NCBI GenBank assembly: GCA_020633125.1
Contig: JACKEH010000039.1
Span: 1-43,540 of the forward strand
Direction: 5' to 3'
Length of the DNA: 43,540 nucleotides
Origin: Sandaracinus sp.
GTDB lineage: Bacteria > Myxococcota_A > Polyangia > Polyangiales > Houyiibacteriaceae
Shown: one piece after another, positions 39,078 to 43,540 of the stretch
How positions within the stretch are numbered: position 1 is the first letter of the stretch
Layout: every line of letters begins with the position of its first letter
Program-made: the position numbers and the translations under genes
The notes under the pieces: generated by a model
The model's database searches: none
Seen by the model: only the letters and a program-made list of their open reading frames with translations
What the model was told of the DNA's origin: nothing

Positions 39078-40757
39078 TCAGCTCGCGCGTGCGATGAGTC
39101 GCGCCACCACCGGCAGCGCCTCGCGGCTGAACTGGCTCCAGATCGCTCGGCCCTCCTCGATGGTGCGGAGCTCCTCGATCTTCGCCACCGCCTCCGGCGC
39201 GCCGGACGTCGCGATGCGGTCGAGCGCGTTGAGCGCCGCGAGTCGAACCTCGATGTCCATGTGGCCGAGCTTCTCGGTCAGGCGTGCGATCGCGTCGGCG
39301 TTGCCCTGGCCGAGACGACCGATCATGAACGCGGCCTTGCGGACGACGTCCTTGTCGGCGTCGTTCATCTTGCCGAGGTAGCAAGCGAGGTCGACGTCAC
39401 ACTCGTTCGCGACCTCGCTCGGCTTCGCGACCGAGGTGCGGAAGTTCTCGTAGTACGCGTCGTCCGTGTTGCGAGCCATCCACTGGTCGAGCGCCTGCAT
39501 CTCCGTCTTGCTCGCGAGCAGCGCGTAGGCGTTGACGGCCTCGAGACGAACCTGCGGGTGAAGGTCGGTCTCGCGAACCTGCTCGAGGAAGAAGGGAAGG
39601 AAACCCTCGTCGTAGAGCGAGCGCATCGCGGCGATGAGCTGCGCCTTGAAGGCCACGCCCTCGAAGTCGTTCGAGGTGCCGGTGTAGATGGCGCGAAGCT
39701 TCTCGCGGACCTGCGTGACCTGAGCGTCGCTCAGGTTGAGGCGCACGAGCGCGATCGCGCCGTTGACCTTGCGGAAGGTGTCCTCGGCGTTCGTCTCGGC
39801 GAGAAGCGCGTCGAAGGCCTCGGGGAAGCCGAGCGCGCCGAGCGTGAAGGTCGCTTCGCTGCCGACGACCTGCTGCACGCTCATCTGCGAAGCCGCCTGC
39901 TCGTCGCGCTGACGAACCGCCGCGATGTAGGCCTCGGCGATCGCGTTCGCTTCGGTGTTCTCGCCGCGAAGGAGCGCGAGGAGCGGCTCCAGCGAGGGGC
40001 GACCGATGCGCACGAGCGTCTCCGCCGCGACGTCGTTCATTCGCATGCCGGGGTTGTTCGGCGCAAAGAGGTACAGGCACTTGATCATCGGCTCGACCGC
40101 GGCCGGATCGCCGAGCTGTCCGAGCTGCTGCGCCGCGAGGCGGTTGATGAGGAAGTTCTGCTCTTCGACCTGCGCGGTCGCGATGCGCGTCAGGATCGGG
40201 GTCGCGGCGCGCGTCTGAAGGCTACCGAGCGCACGAATCATCTCGACGCGAAGGCGGTTGTCGATCGGGCGCGCCTGGCGGACCTTGTCGATCGCGGTGC
40301 CGAGCGCGGTCGCCAGCTCGTCCTTCTTGTCGTCGGGCACGTCGAGGACCGCGATGGTCTGCGCCGAACGAATCGCGTGCTCCTCGTTGACCTCCGCACG
40401 CCAATCGAGCGCTTCCTTGAGCGCCGGAATCGCACGCGGGTCACGCATCTCCTTGAGGAGGTCGAGCATCGCGAGACCGTTCTGGTTGTCCATCCGGTTC
40501 TCGACGTAGGCGGACGCGATCTTCTCGACCGTCGCGTCGAGCACCGCCTGGACCGGCGCCGCGCTGCGATCGTTGTCGTTGTCCTGGAGGACCTTCGACC
40601 AGATCTTCTGGAGGTTCCGGATCGCGTTCTGACGCCGAACCGGATCCTTGAGCTCCTCGGCTTGGCCGGCAGGGTCGTCCTCCGCCGCGTGACATGCCAC
40701 CAGGACCGTCGCCGACATCGCGACGCTCAGCACCATCGACCAGGCGAGCTTTCTCAT
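39078..40757 (-). CDS. HEAT-repeat lipoprotein-like protein
   Basis: The 559-residue protein has a signal with lipobox-like SATVLVAC and then at least eight helix pairs of HEAT type, including DPRAIPALKEAL, RATPILTRIATAQ-like units, DPAAVEPMIKCLYLF, and C-terminal DVVRKAAFMIGRLGQGNADAIARLTEKLG and DIEVRLAALNALDRIA. HEAT lipoproteins are abundant in myxobacteria and act as scaffolds. The frame reaches 40835, but ATG 40757 has GAGGAGCG just upstream and gives the signal. Two cysteines in CDVDLACYLG are unusual. Confidence 0.85.
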   Translation of the reverse strand: MRKLAWSMVLSVAMSATVLVACHAAEDDPAGQAEELKDPVRRQNAIRNLQKIWSKVLQDNDNDRSAAPVQAVLDATVEKIASAYVENRMDNQNGLAMLDLLKEMRDPRAIPALKEALDWRAEVNEEHAIRSAQTIAVLDVPDDKKDELATALGTAIDKVRQARPIDNRLRVEMIRALGSLQTRAATPILTRIATAQVEEQNFLINRLAAQQLGQLGDPAAVEPMIKCLYLFAPNNPGMRMNDVAAETLVRIGRPSLEPLLALLRGENTEANAIAEAYIAAVRQRDEQAASQMSVQQVVGSEATFTLGALGFPEAFDALLAETNAEDTFRKVNGAIALVRLNLSDAQVTQVREKLRAIYTGTSNDFEGVAFKAQLIAAMRSLYDEGFLPFFLEQVRETDLHPQVRLEAVNAYALLASKTEMQALDQWMARNTDDAYYENFRTSVAKPSEVANECDVDLACYLGKMNDADKDVVRKAAFMIGRLGQGNADAIARLTEKLGHMDIEVRLAALNALDRIATSGAPEAVAKIEELRTIEEGRAIWSQFSREALPVVARLIARAS

Positions 40758-41056
40758 CGCGCGCTCCTCGCTCCGCGGCCCCAGGCCGCTTCCTCCGTTG
40801 CGCGGGCCCCGCGTCCCTGCAGAAACGCCCGCCACACCCCGTTGGTCAGGCGCGGACCCCGTGGCTCTCGCCTACGGCATCACACCCCCGAAACCCCAAC
40901 GAATCCGATAACTTTCGCCCTTCGAAAGGACTTGGTCGGGGTGACGCTACTGCCCACGCTCGCGACCTGTCAACGGGGTTTCACACAGGCCCCCGTTCGG
41001 AGGCGGCAAAAGCACGCGCCGCGGCCGCCAAGCCGGGGCGACCGGGCGATCGGCGA
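40758..41056. other. Intergenic region upstream of the HEAT lipoprotein
   Basis: This 299-base region holds the promoter side of the HEAT gene. The dyad CTTTCG/CGAAAG (40912-40928) stands out, and the region is more AT-rich there. I see no gene. Confidence 0.5.
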
Positions 41057-41701
41057 TCACTCCCCGTCGAAGCGCCACTCGAGGTCGACCTGACCTCGGG
41101 CGCCCGCGAAGCGGAGCCGGAACGAGCCGGCGTCCTCGGGAATCGTGGGCGCCCCGTCGTCGTGGCGGGCCGGGAAGGTGAGGCGGAAGACCTGTCGGTG
41201 CGGGTTGATCGACGGGAAGTAGACCCGCTCCGCCGCCGAAGCCCGGCGCACCTTGCGCACCTCGATCGGCGCGACCTGACGGCCCGCTTCGTCGACGAGC
41301 ATCACGCGCCACGCCGAGCGCTCGCTCGACAGATCCTGCTCGCGAAACTCCGGACCGGAGAGCGTCACGAAGAACCGGTGGTGCGAGCGCGTGTCGTCGA
41401 GGGTCGCGCGGAGCATGGTGTCGCGCGAGGCGTCGTCGAGCGAGTGATCGCGAGCGAAGCGGATCACGTAGGCCCAGCGGAACTCCCACGACTCGTAGGT
41501 CGCGGTCGCGTGCAGCACGTCGTCCATGCTGCCCCACGCGAAGTCGTCGGCGTCACGGGTCCACGCGCGGTAGACGGACTCGTAGTCGTCGGCGGTGAAC
41601 GACCGCGGCCCCGTGTCGCGTCGCATCGTGTGCGTCGCGCAGGCGACGAGCAGGACGGCGAACGAGACGAGCACCCTCGGCCGTAAGAATCGCACGGTCA
41701 C
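41057..41701 (-). CDS. Lipoprotein of unknown function
   Basis: The 214-residue product has a lipobox (SFAVLLVACAT), then a mixed alpha/beta domain with SFTADDYESVYRAWTRDADDF and RVYFPSINPHRQVFRLTFPARHDD. Its end VDLEWRFDGE and the strands before it suggest a beta-sandwich. No named family is recognised. GTG 41701 overlaps the pyrE stop by four bases (GTGA), so it is translated with pyrE although its role must be in the envelope. Confidence 0.75.
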   Translation of the reverse strand: MTVRFLRPRVLVSFAVLLVACATHTMRRDTGPRSFTADDYESVYRAWTRDADDFAWGSMDDVLHATATYESWEFRWAYVIRFARDHSLDDASRDTMLRATLDDTRSHHRFFVTLSGPEFREQDLSSERSAWRVMLVDEAGRQVAPIEVRKVRRASAAERVYFPSINPHRQVFRLTFPARHDDGAPTIPEDAGSFRLRFAGARGQVDLEWRFDGE

Positions 41702-42255
41702 TCCGGGATGAAGTCGTGGCGGGTGAAGAGTGAGCGGAAGGGAAGCTCGGCCGCGGCGAAGGCCTCGGCGGCCCCTTCGAGGCGGTCGACGATGGCGACC
41801 ACCCCCACGACCTCGAGCCCGGCCTCGCGCAACGCGCCCACGGCCGAGATCGTCGAGCCGCCCGTGGTGACGGTGTCTTCCACGACGGCGACGCGCGCGC
41901 CGGCGCCGAGGTGGTCGGCCCCTTCGAGGCGCTTCTTGCTGCCGTGGTCCTTCACCTCTTTGCGCACGTAGACCGCGTCGAGCGCCGCCCCGGGATCTTG
42001 TGCGTACGACGCGAGAGCGACCGACGACGCGAGCGGGCAGCCGCCGAGGACCACACCACAGACTGCGACCGCGGGCGCGCCCGCGAACGACTCGATCGCG
42101 TGAAGGAGGCGGGGACCGACCAGCGCGTGTCCCTCCGCGGAGAGGACGACCGGCTTGCAGTCGATGAAGAAGTCGCTCTCGCGCCCCGACGCCAACGTGA
42201 AGCGGCCCTGGCGAAAGCTGCGGGTGCGCAGGAGCTCGAGCAATCGGTCGCTCAC
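41698..42255 (-). CDS. pyrE: Orotate phosphoribosyltransferase
   Basis: PyrE makes OMP from orotate and PRPP. The 185-residue protein has FTLASGRESDFFIDCKPV near the N-terminus, the KxxxK-like KEVKDHGSKKRLEG loop and the PRPP motif VAVVEDTVTTGGSTISAV. GTG 42255 overlaps the bactofilin stop by four bases, with GGAGG five bases upstream. It is separate from the pyrRB cluster. Confidence 0.95.
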   Translation of the reverse strand: MSDRLLELLRTRSFRQGRFTLASGRESDFFIDCKPVVLSAEGHALVGPRLLHAIESFAGAPAVAVCGVVLGGCPLASSVALASYAQDPGAALDAVYVRKEVKDHGSKKRLEGADHLGAGARVAVVEDTVTTGGSTISAVGALREAGLEVVGVVAIVDRLEGAAEAFAAAELPFRSLFTRHDFIPE

Positions 42256-43076
42256 GACCACCTCCGGGAGCCCGGCGTCCGGCCCAAACGAGGCATACGA
42301 AGCGGGAGCTTCTCCGGCGGCGGGGGATACGTCGTCGCCTCCGAGAGCGTCGCGTCTTCGTCCAATCGCGACTCCGAAGCCATCGATTCCGAGACCGCCT
42401 CGGAGAGCGTGATCTCCGCGAACGCCGGCGGCTCGACGATGCGGGTCGCTTCGACGGGCGTGGGCGCGGCGACCGCGGCCTCGGGGCCGACGATCTGGGT
42501 CGCTTCGGCGGAAGGCGCGAAGGGAGCGACGACGTGCGTGACCTCGGGCTCGACCGAAGCGACTGGGGTGACCGGCGCGGCGACACGCGTCCGAACGGTG
42601 GGCGCGTCGAGCCTGGGCGCGTCGAGCGACGGCGCGCTCATGGCGCCCGACGAAGTCCGAGGCGCGACGAGGGTCCCCGGCGTGGTGCCGGCGTCGGGCG
42701 CGGGCCAACCCGAGAAGGTGTGAAGCCGCGGATCGTAGGTGGTGAGGCGCGGCTCGCCGACCTGCGCGACGTGAATCTGCCCGCGGAACTGGGCGCCGGG
42801 CACGACCTGCACGCGCGGCGCGGTGAGCTCGCCGACGAGGCGCGCGCCTTCGTCGACGCGCACCACCTCGTCGCCGAACGCGTTGCCCTTGAGCACGCCC
42901 CGCACGACCACCGTCCGTGCGTGCACGTGGCCACGCACGACGCCTTCGGCTTCGATCACGAGCGTGCCGTCGACGTGAATCGGGCCCTCGACGCGGCCGT
43001 AGACGACCAGGTCGGCGTCGCCTTCGATGTCGCCGACGAGGGTCACGCCGCTCGGAATGACGGAGGTCTTGCGCAT
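42252..43076 (-). CDS. Bactofilin with a long Pro/Ala/Val/Thr tail
   Basis: Residues 1-115 are a bactofilin beta-helix with repeated GxVxG units (LVGDIEGDADLVVYGRVEGPIHVDG, VVRGHVHARTVVVRGVLKGN). Bactofilins polymerise without nucleotide into cytoskeletal filaments; in myxobacteria they position chromosome segregation factors and shape the cell. The remaining 160 residues are disordered-like, with repeated VxxTxIVxP motifs such as EATQIVGPE and EATRIVEPP, and may be a flexible partner-binding tail. ATG 43076 shares a base with the upstream bactofilin stop. Confidence 0.9.
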   Translation of the reverse strand: MRKTSVIPSGVTLVGDIEGDADLVVYGRVEGPIHVDGTLVIEAEGVVRGHVHARTVVVRGVLKGNAFGDEVVRVDEGARLVGELTAPRVQVVPGAQFRGQIHVAQVGEPRLTTYDPRLHTFSGWPAPDAGTTPGTLVAPRTSSGAMSAPSLDAPRLDAPTVRTRVAAPVTPVASVEPEVTHVVAPFAPSAEATQIVGPEAAVAAPTPVEATRIVEPPAFAEITLSEAVSESMASESRLDEDATLSEATTYPPPPEKLPLRMPRLGRTPGSRRWS

Positions 43077-43420
43077 CAGTCGAGATCCGCGGGCAGGTCG
43101 AAGTCCATGGTCACAGTGCCGTGCAGCGCGCCGCCGTCCTCGAGACCGACGCTCGACGCGCGGACGTCGCCGTGCAGGCGGCCGCCTTCGCGCACGACGA
43201 CCTCGGACGCGGTGACGTCGCCGTCGAGGCGGCCTTCCACGGTCACGAGCCGCGCCGTCACGGGGGCTTTGAGGCGCCCGGCCGGACCGACGGCGACGCG
43301 GCCTTCGATCGAGAGCTCCCCTTCGAAGCCGCCATCCACGATCAGATCTCCTTCGCCGGAGAGCCGCCCGTGAACGACGAGGCCCGGGCCGATGTACCCC
43401 GCTGCGCGTTCCGTGGTCAC
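43076..43420 (-). CDS. Bactofilin, short form
   Basis: The 114-residue product is a bactofilin core: YIGPGLVVHGRLSGEGDLIVDG, FEGELSIEGRVAVGPAGRLKA, VTVEGRLDGDVTASEVVVREGG. It lacks the long tail of its downstream paralog. GTG 43420 is preferred. The frame is open to GTG 43522, but bases 43421-43522 use rare codons (CCA, CCT, AGA, CTA), so that part is probably not coding. A TAGGGT box is 8 bases upstream of 43420 with no Shine-Dalgarno. Two paralogous bactofilins in tandem may copolymerise. Confidence 0.88.
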   Translation of the reverse strand: MTTERAAGYIGPGLVVHGRLSGEGDLIVDGGFEGELSIEGRVAVGPAGRLKAPVTARLVTVEGRLDGDVTASEVVVREGGRLHGDVRASSVGLEDGGALHGTVTMDFDLPADLD

Positions 43421-43428
43421 GTCGGCGG

Positions 43429-43434
43429 ACCCTA
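43429..43434 (-). promoter_or_regulatory. -10-like box TAGGGT before the short bactofilin
   Basis: Eight bases before GTG 43420, again as GCTAGGGT on the coding strand. Confidence 0.35.
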
Positions 43435-43540
43435 GCACGGCGGAGCGCGGTCGAGGCCCTCTTGGAGGTGGGAACCACGCCCGCGCGAAAGAACCGTGCC
43501 GCCGGCCGAGGCGGGCCTTCACTTCGACTGGTCCCGGCGT

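Noticed and set aside
43421..43540. Extension of the short bactofilin to GTG 43522, or an upstream gene ending at TGA 43519-43521
   Set aside because: Rare codons in the extension argue against coding; the possible upstream end is too short to identify.

Overview
The window is about 70% GC with strong G/C preference at third codon positions. It carries eukaryote-like Ser/Thr kinases (one fused to an ATPase/TPR/GAF module), an FHA-GAF sigma-54 activator, a PHB-type regulator, bactofilins, lipoproteins with Cys-rich repeats and DGxLP linkers, an AgmX/PglI-like C-terminus and HEAT/TPR proteins. This mix points to a myxobacterium (Myxococcota, probably Polyangia-like). It reads as ordinary chromosome. 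I see no rRNA, tRNA, CRISPR, IS element or prophage.

Layout: 1-5.9 kb (minus) is a chain of overlapping genes, pyrR-pyrB-NamZ/DUF1343, followed by a large kinase that runs off the left edge. 6.0-8.7 kb holds a CcmE variant and the F-ATPase Fo genes (atpZ, atpI, atpB, atpE) behind a clear promoter. 8.9-13.8 kb has a glycogen phosphorylase divergent from an RND/MMPL exporter. 14.0-18.6 kb has a PHB-type regulator, a conserved unknown, tatA, an RlmI-like methyltransferase, a HAD phosphatase and a small membrane protein whose start lies in a 36-bp tandem duplication. 18.9-21.9 kb encodes a HEAT protein coupled to a beta-propeller/HEAT/AgmX-like lipoprotein. 21.9-25.8 kb has HNH, VWA-lipoprotein, M23 peptidase, DUF4240 and an orphan protein. 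25.8-30.5 kb has a ParA ATPase with two N-terminal zinc fingers plus a ribbon-helix-helix partner, divergent from an OmpA/TSP3 protein and a repeat lipoprotein. 30.5-36.7 kb has a ferredoxin-reductase-like flavoprotein, an LpoA-like lipoprotein, a zinc-ribbon kinase, and a coupled set of a small membrane protein (frameshifted), a parvulin lipoprotein (paired frameshifts) and a roadblock-like protein. 36.9-43.4 kb has the sigma-54 activator, a HEAT lipoprotein and a four-gene coupled chain: two bactofilins, pyrE and a lipoprotein.

The most interesting signals are: (1) the zinc-finger ParA/RHH pair next to a palindrome-rich divergent intergenic region; (2) a recurrent TA-N3-T box (often TAGGGT/TACCCT) 6-9 nt before start codons that lack a Shine-Dalgarno, suggesting frequent leaderless transcription, including pyrR; (3) a cluster of apparent single-base frameshifts at 34.95-35.68 kb; (4) a Cys-type CcmE and an Fo c-subunit with sodium-type ligand residues; and (5) tandem repeats inside genes (36-bp duplication, DGALP minisatellite).
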